A stretch of 64,000 nucleotides of DNA from Rhodanobacteraceae bacterium (GCA_016717705.1 JADKFD010000001.1:186001-250000); one strand, 5' to 3'. Shown: positions 17,671-26,737, numbered from the stretch's first letter. The notes: a model not told the origin generated them from the sequence alone. Program-made: numbers and translations.

Positions 17671-18352
17671 TCAATCCGCAAGCGTGAATCGAACCGGGAC
17701 CAACGCCCAGCCCGCAAATGACGCGCCGTCGCGCACGCCCGCATTGAAGCGCCAGTTGCGCGCTGCCTGCATGGCCGAGCGATCGAATTCGCGATGTCCG
17801 CTGGACTTCTCGACCTCGATCTTCTCCGGGCGGCCATCGGCGCTGACCAGAATGCGCAGCATGACTTCGCCCTGGACGCCACGACGCAGCATGGCCGGCG
17901 GATAGCGCGGCGGACGTGCCCGCATCATCGACATGTCGACCGACGGCGCAACCTCGCGCGGACCATCGCCACGATCCGGCGCCGGTGGTGCCGGCGGCGC
18001 GATGGCAATGCCCTCCGGGTTGTCGGTGATCACGTCAGCGACTTCCGGTGGCGGCTCCGGCGGCGGATTGTCCGGCAACGGTTCCGGCTTCTTGATCTCA
18101 AGCTTGATGATCTTCGGCGGTTCCGGCGGCGGCGGCGGCGGCGGCGGCGGTGGTGGTGGGGGGCGGCGGTGGCGGCTCCAGGAACACCACTTCGATGATG
18201 TTTTCCTGAGGCTTTTGCAGCCCGGTGGGCGCGCTGGCGGGGAGCAGAAGCAGCCCGACCAGGACCGAATGAACGGTCAACGTCACAGCGATTGCCGTGA
18301 CGCGCCGGAAGTTGAGACCTTTGGGTCTCTGGGAGTGAGCGTTAGCAGCCAT
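17671..18352 (-). pseudogene. tonB: TonB energy transducer, frameshifted in its proline-rich linker
   Basis: Two frames together make one TonB. The first part starts MAANAHSQRPKGLNFRRVTA, has the membrane anchor VTLTVHSVLVGLLLLPA, and reads IIEVVFLEPPPPPP before losing frame. The second part reads PPKIIKLEIKKPEPLPDN, then ARPPRYPPAMLRRGVQGEVM and AARNWRF, the TonB C-terminal domain. The break lies in the GGC/GGT simple repeat at about 18130-18170, which encodes polyproline. A length change in this tract explains the shift. It could be an assembly error in low-complexity DNA or true slippage. An intact TonB is expected because four partner genes follow. Confidence 0.85.
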
Positions 18353-18509
18353 CAGCGTGCTGTCAAATTTGGATTCAAGGTTGTCATGCGCTGGAATCCG
18401 CGTCTCCTGCACTCAACTGCCAGGGCCATCTGCGGAAGCCTCCCCAAAGTCGGGCGAAGCTACACCACTGATTTGCGAGCCACAAGGCAGAAGCAGCAGA
18501 AGTCGCGAT

Positions 18510-19766
18510 TCAACGTCCCAAAGATTTGAGCGCTTGCGTCGCGTTCTTCGCCGAATCAGGGTAACCCTGAGCCTTCTGGAACGCTGCAACCGCGGCTGCT
18601 TCATTGTTGCTGTCGAGCTCGGCAATGCCCAACTGATAGTACGCGTTTCCGAGTTGGCGAAGATTGCCTTTCTGGATCGCCGCTGTAAATGCCGCGCGTG
18701 CCTCCTGCGGCTTTTCCTGGTCGAGCAATACCTGACCAGCATACAGATCTGCGGTGCCGTCAGCCGGCGACAGCGCAGCAGCCTTGCGGAAGGCATCCAG
18801 CGCCGTCACCAGTTCCTCGGAATCATAATAGGCTTCACCGATCTGCAGGAAGCGATCTTTGGTCTCCTTGACGATACCTTTGCTGATACCTTCGCTCAAC
18901 AGCGCAGCGGCTTCCTTGGGCCGATCCAGCTCGCGGTAGCCGGCATACAGATTGATGTAGAGATTTTCCTTGTCCAGCTTCCCCGCAGCGCGCATCGCTT
19001 CGAGCATGGCCACCGCTTCCTTCGCCTTGCCAGCGTCCAGCAGCAGCGCCGACAGGAAGTTGCTGAACTCGGCGTCGTCCGGATTCTCCGCCAGTACGGT
19101 CTTGCCGAAGGCAATCGCCTCGTCGGTGCGCTCCAGCGACAACAGGCTGTTCGCCTTCATCTGCTGCCAGGCGCGCTCGGGCTTGTCGCCGGTGGCAAAG
19201 GCCTTGTCGAGGTACACCAGGGCCTGTTCGAACTGATCCTGATCGAAGTAGTTCTTCGCCTGCAGCGCCCAGTTGCGCCCGGTGATCGTCTCGGCGTCCT
19301 TCAACCAGTCATCGAAGGCGGCAATCGACTCCGGAAACTGGTCGTTCATGTGGTACAGCTCGGCCAGCGTCAGCTTGAGCTGGAAGTGCTCCTCATTCGG
19401 CAGCGAATCGGTCGCGACGGCGATCTTGAACTGCTCGATGCCGGTGATCAGGTCATCCTGGTTGTAGGCGATGAAACCGCGCAGCTGGGCGATCTTGCCC
19501 TTCTCGTAGGGCGTCGCCTTGGGCGTGTCGAGCTTGGCGAGGCCGGCGAGCGCCTCCTCGTACTGATCGGCCTCGTACAGATCGGCGATCTTGCCGAAGG
19601 CCTTGACGAATTTCTGGCTCGACTGGGTCGGCTTGTCGACGCGCCCGGTCTTGCTGACCGAGGCTTTCTCGTCTTTCTTCTTGTCGCGGGCGGCATCGAC
19701 CGGCGCAACGCTCAGTGCCAGCGCGGCACCCAACATCAAAGCAGCAATCAGGCGAAACTTGAACAT
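18510..19766 (-). CDS. exported TPR-repeat protein next to tonB
   Basis: 418 residues with signal peptide MFKFRLIAALMLGAALALSV. After a charged linker (DKKKDEKASVSKTG) it holds about nine tetratricopeptide-like helical pairs, for example FVKAFGKIADLYEADQYEEA, RAWQQMKANSLLSLERTDEA and LYAGQVLLDQEKPQEA. It lies upstream of tonB on the same strand with a 157-base gap. Periplasmic TPR proteins are often found beside TonB systems and may organise the complex; here that is inference from position. The ATG at 19766 is set by the signal peptide. Confidence 0.85.
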   Translation of the reverse strand: MFKFRLIAALMLGAALALSVAPVDAARDKKKDEKASVSKTGRVDKPTQSSQKFVKAFGKIADLYEADQYEEALAGLAKLDTPKATPYEKGKIAQLRGFIAYNQDDLITGIEQFKIAVATDSLPNEEHFQLKLTLAELYHMNDQFPESIAAFDDWLKDAETITGRNWALQAKNYFDQDQFEQALVYLDKAFATGDKPERAWQQMKANSLLSLERTDEAIAFGKTVLAENPDDAEFSNFLSALLLDAGKAKEAVAMLEAMRAAGKLDKENLYINLYAGYRELDRPKEAAALLSEGISKGIVKETKDRFLQIGEAYYDSEELVTALDAFRKAAALSPADGTADLYAGQVLLDQEKPQEARAAFTAAIQKGNLRQLGNAYYQLGIAELDSNNEAAAVAAFQKAQGYPDSAKNATQALKSLGR

Positions 19767-19850
19767 GCACTTCTCCCCAAGTCCAATCCAGCAGCGACTG
19801 CGACGCCCGCAAGCATGCAACAACGCGACGCCCCCGCGGTTAAAACAAAA

Positions 19851-20286
19851 TCAGCGACTCTTGCCGCGTTCGACCGGCAACTGGTCCGACATCCAGGCGG
19901 CAATGCCACCCTTCAAGCTGTAAACCTTGGCGTGTCCCGCCTTGAGCAGTCGATCGGCCACCTCACCCGAAGTGATGCCGCTCTGGCAGTAGAGCAGCAC
20001 GGTGCCCTCCTTTGAACTTGCTGATCTCCTTGGCCGAGGGATCGACCTGGGAGGGTGTCAGGTGCCGTGCACCGCGGATGTGACCCTTGTCGAAATCCGC
20101 GCCCGGGCGCAGGTCGATCAGCAAGGTGTTGTCGGAATTGAGCTGCCGGGTGAAATCGAAGATCGACAGATTGATCGTGCCGCGCGCCCGGTTGCGCAAT
20201 TCGAGCGCCGCCAGAGCCAGCAGCAGGACCACGGCCAGCGTCCACAAGATCGGGTGGTTGGCGACGAACTCGAGGAAACGCGACAT
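19851..20286 (-). pseudogene. membrane-anchored rhodanese-like protein (YibN type), frameshifted
   Basis: The first frame from 20286 reads MSRFLEFVANHPILWTLAVV, one membrane helix, then LLIDLRPGADFDKGHIRGAR, the rhodanese entrance motif. Removing one A from the AAA run near 20013 restores KFKEGTVLLYCQSGITSGEV with the active-site cysteine, then KAGHAKVYSLKGGIAAW and a stop at 19851. The rebuilt 144-residue product matches the size and layout of YibN. As sequenced, the active-site loop is lost. Confidence 0.82.
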
Positions 20287-20368
20287 CGGGCACGTACGCC
20301 AGGGGCAGCTGAGGGGCGCGGATTATGGCGTGCGATCGAGTGGTCGCCAAGGCGGCAAGTGTGCCTAA

Positions 20369-20569
20369 TCAGGCGTCGATGTCGGGAATCAGCCAACTTT
20401 CGAGGTGCGCGATCATGTCCTTCAGCTTGAGCTTACGTTTTTTCATGCGCTTGATGGCGAGCTCGTCGAGGCCCGGACCGGCCTGAACCCTGGCGATCAG
20501 CAGGTCCAGATCGCGGTGCTCGAGGCGCAGTTCGGCAAGTTGACGCGCAATCTCGGCGGAGTCCTGCAT
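20369..20569 (-). CDS. YdcH family protein (DUF465)
   Basis: 66 residues, highly charged and helical: LRLEHRDLDLLIARVQAG, then the family signature LAIKRMKKRKLKLKDMIAHL. YdcH/DUF465 proteins are short coiled-coil proteins of unknown function. An ATG at 20578 would add three residues. It lies between the rhodanese gene and a G/T-rich low-complexity region. Confidence 0.85.
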   Translation of the reverse strand: MQDSAEIARQLAELRLEHRDLDLLIARVQAGPGLDELAIKRMKKRKLKLKDMIAHLESWLIPDIDA

Positions 20570-20589
20570 GGGCGGCATCGGTGTCCGGG

Positions 20590-20695
20590 GCGGCGGCAGG
20601 TTGGTTGTTGGTTGTGGTTGGGTTTTGGGGGGGTGGGGGGGGTGGGGTGTGGCGGGTGGCTGGCGGCGGGGGGGCCGCCCAGCTGTCCCTCGCGC
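20590..20695. repeat. G/T-rich low-complexity tract with runs of G
   Basis: GGTTGGTTGTTGGTTGTGG followed by G runs of seven and eight bases. Its start is the complement of the AACCAACAACCAAC type seen after tatC. It lies in the divergent promoter region of ydcH and ttcA and could form G-quadruplexes. Confidence 0.75.
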
Positions 20696-20789
20696 CGCTG
20701 TGCGCTTGCAACCACAACCCGCCCACATCCGCCGCCCACCATCGCGCCCGCTCGTCTACAATTCGCGCCCCCTTGGGTCGGTCGCCGCC

Positions 20790-21653
20790 ATGACTATCGC
20801 CGCGCTCTCCGTCAATCAACAGAAACTGGTCAAGCGCATGCGCCACCAGATCGGCCAGGCCATCGCCGATTTCAACATGATCGAGGACGGCGACAAGGTC
20901 ATGGTCTGCCTGTCCGGCGGCAAGGATTCCTATGCCCTGCTGGACATGCTGCTGGAACTTCGACGCAAGGCGCCGGTGAGCTTCGAACTGGTTGCGGTGC
21001 ACCTGGATCAGAAGCAGCCGGACTATCCGCCCGAGGTGCTGCCGAACTATCTGGCGACACTCGACATTCCGTTCGTCGTGCTGGAGCAGGACACCTACAG
21101 CGTGGTCGCTCGCGTGGTGCCGGCGGGCAAGACGATGTGCGGACTGTGCTCACGCCTGCGCCGGGGCGCGCTGTATCGCTACGCCGAGGACAACGGCATC
21201 ACCAGGATCGCACTCGGTCATCATCGCGACGACATCGTCGAAACGCTGTTCCTGAACCTGTTCCACGGCAGCAAGATATCGGCGATGCCGCCGAAGCTGG
21301 TCAGCGACAACGGCCAGCACGTGGTGATCCGCCCGCTGGCCTACGTGGCCGAGGATGACCTGCTGGCGTATTCCAGCCTCAAGGGATTTCCGATCATCCC
21401 GTGCAATCTTTGCGGCTCCCAGGAAACCCTGCAGCGCAAGGTCATCAAGGACATGCTGGCCGGCTGGGAGCGCGCGCATCCGGGCCGCATCGACAACATC
21501 TTCAGGAGTCTGATGAATATTCGACCCTCGCAGCTGGCCGATCGCCAGCTGTTCGACTTTGCTTCGCTCGGCCAGCGCGCCCCGACGCGCGCCGACTCCC
21601 ATGCCTGGCTTGCCGGTACTACCATCGAGAGTGGATCGCCCCATGTGGTTTAA
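20790..21653 (+). CDS. ttcA: tRNA 2-thiocytidine(32) synthetase TtcA
   Basis: Adds sulfur to cytidine 32 of certain tRNAs using ATP and an iron-sulfur cluster. 287 residues. The PP-loop is CLSGGKDSYALLDMLLEL, the first CxxC is MCGLCSRLRRGALYRYA, and the second is IPCNLCGSQETLQRKVIKDM. The internal GHHRDDIVETLFLNLFHG is also family-specific. The ATG at 20790 directly follows a short leader. Its end overlaps the start of rdgC by 11 bases, suggesting coupling. Confidence 0.95.
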   Translation: MTIAALSVNQQKLVKRMRHQIGQAIADFNMIEDGDKVMVCLSGGKDSYALLDMLLELRRKAPVSFELVAVHLDQKQPDYPPEVLPNYLATLDIPFVVLEQDTYSVVARVVPAGKTMCGLCSRLRRGALYRYAEDNGITRIALGHHRDDIVETLFLNLFHGSKISAMPPKLVSDNGQHVVIRPLAYVAEDDLLAYSSLKGFPIIPCNLCGSQETLQRKVIKDMLAGWERAHPGRIDNIFRSLMNIRPSQLADRQLFDFASLGQRAPTRADSHAWLAGTTIESGSPHVV

Positions 21654-22566
21654 GAATCTGTCGTTGATGCGCCTGCCAGCGGACTTCACGCTGGCAGCCG
21701 AGCCCTTCGAAAGTGCGCTGGCCGAGCACCCGCTGCGCAGTCCCGGTCCGCTGGAAATGGAGACGCGCGGATTCCTGACGCCGTTCACGCGCGAGGAAGC
21801 CGCGTTGTCGCACGGCAGCCAGGACGCACTGTTGTTCTGTCTGGGACAGGAGTCGCGCATGCTGCCGTCCTCGGTGCTGCGCGATGCCGTCGACGCGCGC
21901 ATCCAGGAGCACGAGGCCAAGACCGGACGCAAGCCGGGCAAGCGCCTGCGCAATGATTTTCGCGAAGCAGCGCTCGGAGAACTGTTGCCGCGTGCCTTCA
22001 TCAAGCGCTCGCGCGTCGGCGCCTACTGGGACGGCCCGTCGCGCCTGCTGGTTGTCGACAGCAGCAGCGATCGCAACACCGAGGCGGTGACCACGGCGGT
22101 GCGCGAAGCCATCGGCAGCTTTCCGGCGCGGCCGCTGGCGAGCGAGGCCTCGCTGACGCTGTTGCTCAGCGAATGGCTGATCTCAGGCGAGTTGCCGGCC
22201 GGCTTCGAACTCGGCGATGAATGCGAACTCAAGGATCCCAGCGATCAGACGTCGGTGGTGCGCTGCCGGCACCACGATCTGACCGCCGAGGAGATCCGCG
22301 AACACGCTCGCACCGGCAAGCAGGTGACGCAACTCGGACTGATCTACGACGGGCGCATCGGCTTCGTGCTGGATGCCAAGCTCAAACTGCGCAAGCTCAG
22401 CTTTCTGGACATCGTTGCCGACAAGCTGGATGCCCAGGATGGCGCCGATCCGGACCAGATCATCGATGCCGAGTTCGTGCTGATGAGCCTGGAGTTGCGC
22501 CGCTGTTTGCGCGCCTCGACGAGATCCTGCGCTTTGTCGACTAGCCCGATCGGCGCCGCGCCATGA
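21643..22566 (+). CDS. rdgC: recombination-associated protein RdgC, shifted in last codons
   Basis: Ring-shaped DNA-binding protein that influences RecA. As read, 307 residues, starting MWFKNLSLMRLPADF and containing LLFCLGQESRMLPSSVLRD, KRLRNDFREAALGELLPRAF and DAKLKLRKLSFLDIVADKLD. The family ends in a segment like FARLDEILRFVD. That segment is present in the neighbouring frame and stops at 22544. Adding one C near 22503 restores it. As sequenced, the last 21 residues are replaced and the stop moves to 22566, overlapping the next gene by four bases. Confidence 0.93.
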   Translation: MWFKNLSLMRLPADFTLAAEPFESALAEHPLRSPGPLEMETRGFLTPFTREEAALSHGSQDALLFCLGQESRMLPSSVLRDAVDARIQEHEAKTGRKPGKRLRNDFREAALGELLPRAFIKRSRVGAYWDGPSRLLVVDSSSDRNTEAVTTAVREAIGSFPARPLASEASLTLLLSEWLISGELPAGFELGDECELKDPSDQTSVVRCRHHDLTAEEIREHARTGKQVTQLGLIYDGRIGFVLDAKLKLRKLSFLDIVADKLDAQDGADPDQIIDAEFVLMSLELRRCLRASTRSCALSTSPIGAAP

Positions 22567-23642
22567 GTGGACGCTTGCTGATCCGGCGTGAGCGCGTTGC
22601 GCGGGCGCTGCCGGAGTTGCCGCAGCTGGTGTCGGGCTGGCCGCTGCGGGTCGAGCGACCGGCGAAGGGGAATCGACTGCGGATATCGGTCGAGACCGGC
22701 TACGCGCGCCTGATCTGGCCGCAGCGGGTCACCGCCGCCGCAGCTGCGGCCTTCTTCGAGGAGCACCGGGCGTGGCTGGAGCAGACCGTGCGCGTCTATC
22801 GCCAGGCCGACGACCGGGCCACAGCCGATCTCGCACTGGACCCGCGCTGGCCCGGGGCGCGTGCCTGGTTTGGGCAACTGCTGCCGATTCACTTCGAGCC
22901 GGGCCCGGCGCGCCTCGACATCGACACCCACGCGCTGCGCTGCCGCGTCCCGCGCGGCGAAGGGGCGGCGGCCAAGGCGGCACAACGACTGATGATCACC
23001 GGCCTCGCCGATGCACTGGCGATGCGCTCGCGGGTGTGGCTGCGCGAGTACGAGCCGCTGGTCGGCGAGCGTTGCCAGGCGTTGCGCATCCGGCCGATGC
23101 GCAGCCTGTGGGGCAGCCTGTCGCCGAACGGCGCGATCGCGCTGAATCTGGCGCTGGCCTTCGCCGACGAATCGCTGGCCGAGTACGTGCTGGTGCACGA
23201 GATGGCGCATTTCGTCGAGCGCGACCACAGCTCGCGTTTCTGGGCAGTGGTCGCGCAGCTCTATCCCGACTACAACCAGCGCCGCCAGGAACTCAATCGC
23301 GAACACCGCTATCTGCAGGCGCTGCTGCGGCGGTTTGTGCCGGGACGCCGGTGCCGCTGCGCGTCGCTGAATTTGCGGCGGCGCTGGGGCAAAGGCATTC
23401 GCCTGAGCGTGCGCGCCATGGTGCTTGCCGGAATGCCCATCAAGAGCTGTAGGAGCGCGCTTGGCGCGACGCTCAAGCTCATCAATCAAAGAACCCGCAA
23501 GCTGCTCTCAAGAAACGCCGCCACCGCCGCCGCCACCGGCGCCGGGTTTTCCAGATGCAGATGGTGGCCGCCGGACAGTCGCAACAGCTGCTGCGGACCC
23601 AGCGCGGCGAGGCGGCGTTCGGCATCGGCGCCGCTCAGATAG
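22563..23642 (+). CDS. YgjP-like M48/SprT-type metallopeptidase, 3' end doubtful
   Basis: The first 260 residues match YgjP/DUF45 metallopeptidases: a basic N-terminal region, then IRPMRSLWGSLSPNGAIALN and VLVHEMAHFVERDHSSRFWA, with the HExxH zinc site. Family members end soon after the DYNQRRQELNREHRYL part. The open frame here runs another 90 low-quality residues, through a family B repeat, and overlaps the convergent hydrolase gene by 157 bases. I therefore suspect a frameshift near 23340; a TGA at 23368 or the TAG of the repeat at 23450 would then be the true stop. Confidence 0.78.
   Translation: MSGRLLIRRERVARALPELPQLVSGWPLRVERPAKGNRLRISVETGYARLIWPQRVTAAAAAAFFEEHRAWLEQTVRVYRQADDRATADLALDPRWPGARAWFGQLLPIHFEPGPARLDIDTHALRCRVPRGEGAAAKAAQRLMITGLADALAMRSRVWLREYEPLVGERCQALRIRPMRSLWGSLSPNGAIALNLALAFADESLAEYVLVHEMAHFVERDHSSRFWAVVAQLYPDYNQRRQELNREHRYLQALLRRFVPGRRCRCASLNLRRRWGKGIRLSVRAMVLAGMPIKSCRSALGATLKLINQRTRKLLSRNAATAAATGAGFSRCRWWPPDSRNSCCGPSAARRRSASAPLR
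23449..23470 (+). repeat. GTAG-footed palindrome, family B
   Basis: GTAGGAGCGCGCTTGGCGCGAC. Lies in the 3' region of the YgjP-like gene and just before the end of the convergent hydrolase gene. Confidence 0.75.
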
Positions 23643-24361
23643 GGCGTCGCCGGCTCGGCGAACAGCGCCAGCGTCGGCGCCGTGATCGCCTCCAGGATCG
23701 ACAGGTACTGCGCTTCGGTGCCGCGGATCGGCGTCGGCAGGGTCTGTCGCGGATCGGAACGCCAGACATAGCCGCCGGGCGCGGGCATCAGCGCGCGTTC
23801 GATCAGGGCGTCGGCAGCCGCCGCGCTCAGGCCGTTGGCCTGCATGCGCGCACGCCGCGCGCGATCGCGGTCCGGATGCATCTTCAGCTGTTTGTCGTGC
23901 AACGCCAGACGCGCATCGACGGCGCGTCGCAAGTCGGCGGCGCACGCTTGTGCCGGTCGCGCCAGCGGTCCGAGCGCCTCGATCAGCACCAGCCGTCGAA
24001 TTCGCTCCGGGTAGGCGCCAGCGACCAGGGTGGCGATGGCCCCTCCCATCGAATGACCGATCAGGTCGAACTGCTGCAGACCCAGCGCCTGCGCCAGTCC
24101 GAGCACATCGCTGACGTAGTCGACGAAGTGGTACCAGGTTCCGGGTGGCCGGTGGCCGCTGCGACCGTGTCCGGGCAGGTCTGGCACCCACAGGCGACGA
24201 CCGGGCAGCAGGCGCGCCAGCGGCGCGAAGCTGCCGGCATTGTCCAGCCAGCCATGCAGCAGCAGCGCCGGCGGGGCATCGACCTCGCCCCAGGCGAGGC
24301 CCGCCCAGGTCTGTGCGCCGACCGCCAGTTGCCATTCTTCGGCATCCGCGAACAGGCTCAT
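23486..24361 (-). CDS. alpha/beta fold hydrolase
   Basis: 291 residues. The oxyanion region is LLLHGWLDNAGSFAPLARLL, the nucleophile elbow GHSMGG, and a C-terminal histidine lies in RLSGGHHLHLENPAPVAAAV. The acid residue is less clear. DLPGHGRSGHRP is typical of the serum-paraoxonase-unlike, MhpC-type esterase family. Substrate unknown. The start overlaps the stop of hemH by four bases (ATGA), so the two are co-transcribed, but no haem role is established. Confidence 0.9.
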   Translation of the reverse strand: MSLFADAEEWQLAVGAQTWAGLAWGEVDAPPALLLHGWLDNAGSFAPLARLLPGRRLWVPDLPGHGRSGHRPPGTWYHFVDYVSDVLGLAQALGLQQFDLIGHSMGGAIATLVAGAYPERIRRLVLIEALGPLARPAQACAADLRRAVDARLALHDKQLKMHPDRDRARRARMQANGLSAAAADALIERALMPAPGGYVWRSDPRQTLPTPIRGTEAQYLSILEAITAPTLALFAEPATPYLSGADAERRLAALGPQQLLRLSGGHHLHLENPAPVAAAVAAFLESSLRVL

Positions 24362-25479
24362 CGCTTGACGCCCTTGAGCCAGTCCTGCGCAGCATGAACC
24401 GCGTCCACCCGTGCCAGTCGTGCGCTGATTTCGCTGGCGCCGGATGTGGCTGGCGACCATCCGGAGAGCTGTCTGCCGATCAATTGCGCAATCGTTTCCA
24501 CGTGATCCGGCCGATGGTTCAGGGCCGGGATGTAGCTCAGTCGCTCACCCCCGGCATGCACGAAAGCCTCGGCGTTCTGGCCGGCGATTTCCTCCAGGGT
24601 TTCCAGGCAGTCGATCGCAAAGCCCGGGCACATGACGTCGACGCGGCGCACGCCCGAGCGCGCCCACGCGACCAGGGTCTGGTCGGTGTAGGGCTGCAGC
24701 CAGGGCTCGCGACCGACGCGCGACTGGAAGCTCACGTGGAGTTCCTGTTCGCCCAGACCCAGCGTCTCGCGCAGCAGCCGCGCGGTCACCTGACATTGGC
24801 AATAGTAGGGATCGCCGTTGACCAGATAGCGCCCGGGAATACCGTGGAAGCTGAGCAACAGGCGTTCGCTGCGTCCATGCGCCTGCCAATGCTCGCGGAC
24901 ACTGGCGGCGAGCGCCTGCACATAACCCGGCTCGCGGTAGTACTCGGTGACGAAACGCAGTTCGGGAATCCAGCGCCAGCGCTGCAATTGGCGACTGACG
25001 GCGTCGAAAACCGAGGCCGTGGTGCTGCCCGAATATTGCGGATACAGCGGCACCACCAGCAATCGGCGCATGCCGCGGGCACGCAGCTCCTCGAGTACCG
25101 CGGCAAGGTTCGGGTTGCCGTAACTCATCGCCAGCTTGACCGTTGGCGCATCCGCGCCCAGCGTGTTGTCGAGCCGCGCCTGCACCGCGTCGGTCAGGGC
25201 CTGACTGCCGAACAGCAGCGGCGAGCCCCGCTCGGTCCAGACCGTGGCATAGGCGCGCGCCGAGCGCGCTGGCCGGATGCGCAGGATGACGCCGTGCAAG
25301 ATCAGCCACCACAGCCAGCGGGGCGTCTCGACCACCCGCGGGTCGGCCAGAAATTCCGCCAGGTAGCGCCGCAGCGCCGGCGCCGTGGGCGCATCCGGAG
25401 TACCGAGATTGACCAGGACCACGGCGGTGAGCGGCGCCTGCCGGTGTCCCTCGTGTTCGCTGCTGCCGATGAACGTCAT
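24358..25479 (-). CDS. hemH: ferrochelatase
   Basis: Inserts ferrous iron into protoporphyrin IX, the last step of haem b synthesis. 373 residues. It begins after a short N-terminal stretch with LTAVVLVNLGTPDAPTAPAL, and has VPLYPQYSGSTTASVFDAV, LLLSFHGIPGRYLVNGDPYY with the catalytic His, and MCPGFAIDCLETLEEI. The ATG at 25479 gives the usual length; upstream codons are poor. The downstream alpha/beta hydrolase overlaps its stop. Confidence 0.96.
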   Translation of the reverse strand: MTFIGSSEHEGHRQAPLTAVVLVNLGTPDAPTAPALRRYLAEFLADPRVVETPRWLWWLILHGVILRIRPARSARAYATVWTERGSPLLFGSQALTDAVQARLDNTLGADAPTVKLAMSYGNPNLAAVLEELRARGMRRLLVVPLYPQYSGSTTASVFDAVSRQLQRWRWIPELRFVTEYYREPGYVQALAASVREHWQAHGRSERLLLSFHGIPGRYLVNGDPYYCQCQVTARLLRETLGLGEQELHVSFQSRVGREPWLQPYTDQTLVAWARSGVRRVDVMCPGFAIDCLETLEEIAGQNAEAFVHAGGERLSYIPALNHRPDHVETIAQLIGRQLSGWSPATSGASEISARLARVDAVHAAQDWLKGVKR

Positions 25480-25669
25480 GGCGCTGCCTGCATCTGAAAC
25501 GAAGCGCGCAAGCATGCGCGAATCGATGGTGTTGCGGCAGTCAACGTCCGCTCTCGCCAGGCATGCCGGATGGCCTGGAAGCGCGCCACACAAGGCCTGT
25601 TCAGTAGCGGGCGCTGCTGTTAGAATCGGGCGCAGAGCTGTCGTAGTGACGATTCAGACAATAAGAAAA

Positions 25670-26599
25670 ATGCACATTCGAAGCGCTCTAATGGCGAGTC
25701 TCGTTGCTGCTGGCCTGCTGGTCGGCGTAGCTGCGCCTGCCGCCACCGGCTTTGTGGTCAACTCGGACGACCTTGGCGTTCGCGATTTTGACTCGCTGCA
25801 CCGCGTTGAGCTCTCGACCGGCCAGGCGATCAAGGTCGGCGCTGTTCGCGTCAACGAGAACGCCGCTCCGTTCGCAGATGTCGAAGGCCTCGCGATGAGT
25901 CGCGAAGGCAATCTGTATGGCATCGACGACGCCAGCAAGACCCTGCTGCGCATCGATCTGCAGAGTGGTCAGGCCGTCGCGGTGGATGGTCGTGAGGGCA
26001 ACACCGGCCTGCCACGCACCTCCAATTTCGATTTCGGGCTGACTTTCGACTGTGGCGGCAAGCTGTTCGCCAGCTCGGACAGTCGCCGCAGTCTGTACCG
26101 CCTGGATCCGGGCACTGGCGTGGCCACGCTGGTGGGCAGCGAGGGTTCGCTCGGCGCGCAGATCACCGGCATGGCCGCCCGCTATGACGGCGTCTACGGC
26201 ATCGGCTCGAGTGGTGATGAAAATCTCTACCGGATCGACACCGACACCGGTCGCGCCAGTCTGATCGGCGCGCTCGGCGCGGGATTGCAGTTCACCGATG
26301 GCGGTCTGGACTTCGATGCCGCCGGCCAGCTGTGGGGCGTGGCCGACATGACCGGCACCAGCATCAACGGTGACCCGAGCGTGCTGTTCCGCATCGATCC
26401 TGCCACCGGCGACGCAACTCGCGTCGCCACGACGCTGACCGGGGCCGAGAGTCTGGCGATCAGCATGCCGATCTGCGCCGCGCCGGAAGGCGAGCCGCTT
26501 CCTCCGGCTATTCCGACCCTGGATCGTGGCGGTCTGGCATTGCTCGGCGTGCTGATGACGCTGATGGCGCTGGTGGCGTTGCGCCCGACCCGCCCCTGA
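25670..26599 (+). CDS. exported protein with IPTL-CTERM sorting signal
   Basis: 309 residues: signal peptide (MHIRSALMASLVAAGLLVGV, cleavage after PAAT or nearby), then a six-bladed beta-propeller-like domain with repeats such as LYGIDDASKTLLRIDLQSGQ and LYRLDPGTGVATLVGSEG, and a C-terminal IPTLDRGGLALLGVLMTLMA with basic end RPTRP. The last part matches the IPTL-CTERM class of exosortase/archaeosortase-linked sorting tails in Proteobacteria. It therefore probably stays in the envelope until processed. No exosortase gene is visible in the window. Domain resembles DUF4394-type propellers; function unknown. Confidence 0.85.
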   Translation: MHIRSALMASLVAAGLLVGVAAPAATGFVVNSDDLGVRDFDSLHRVELSTGQAIKVGAVRVNENAAPFADVEGLAMSREGNLYGIDDASKTLLRIDLQSGQAVAVDGREGNTGLPRTSNFDFGLTFDCGGKLFASSDSRRSLYRLDPGTGVATLVGSEGSLGAQITGMAARYDGVYGIGSSGDENLYRIDTDTGRASLIGALGAGLQFTDGGLDFDAAGQLWGVADMTGTSINGDPSVLFRIDPATGDATRVATTLTGAESLAISMPICAAPEGEPLPPAIPTLDRGGLALLGVLMTLMALVALRPTRP

Positions 26600-26737
26600 G
26601 CGCGCACGCGCTCGTTCATCGCGGTCTAAGTCGCTGTGCGGCATGCTCCGCTGGCATTCGCTGCGGGCGTACGTGTGTCTTCAGCGTATTCGCCCGAGTC
26701 CGCAAACGCCGATGATCGCCGCACAGGAGTTGCACCG

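Noticed and set aside
22344..23489. Long minus-strand frame opposite rdgC and the YgjP-like gene
   Set aside because: Composition (Arg, Gln, His-rich) is that of a shadow frame; rdgC and YgjP are well supported on the plus strand.
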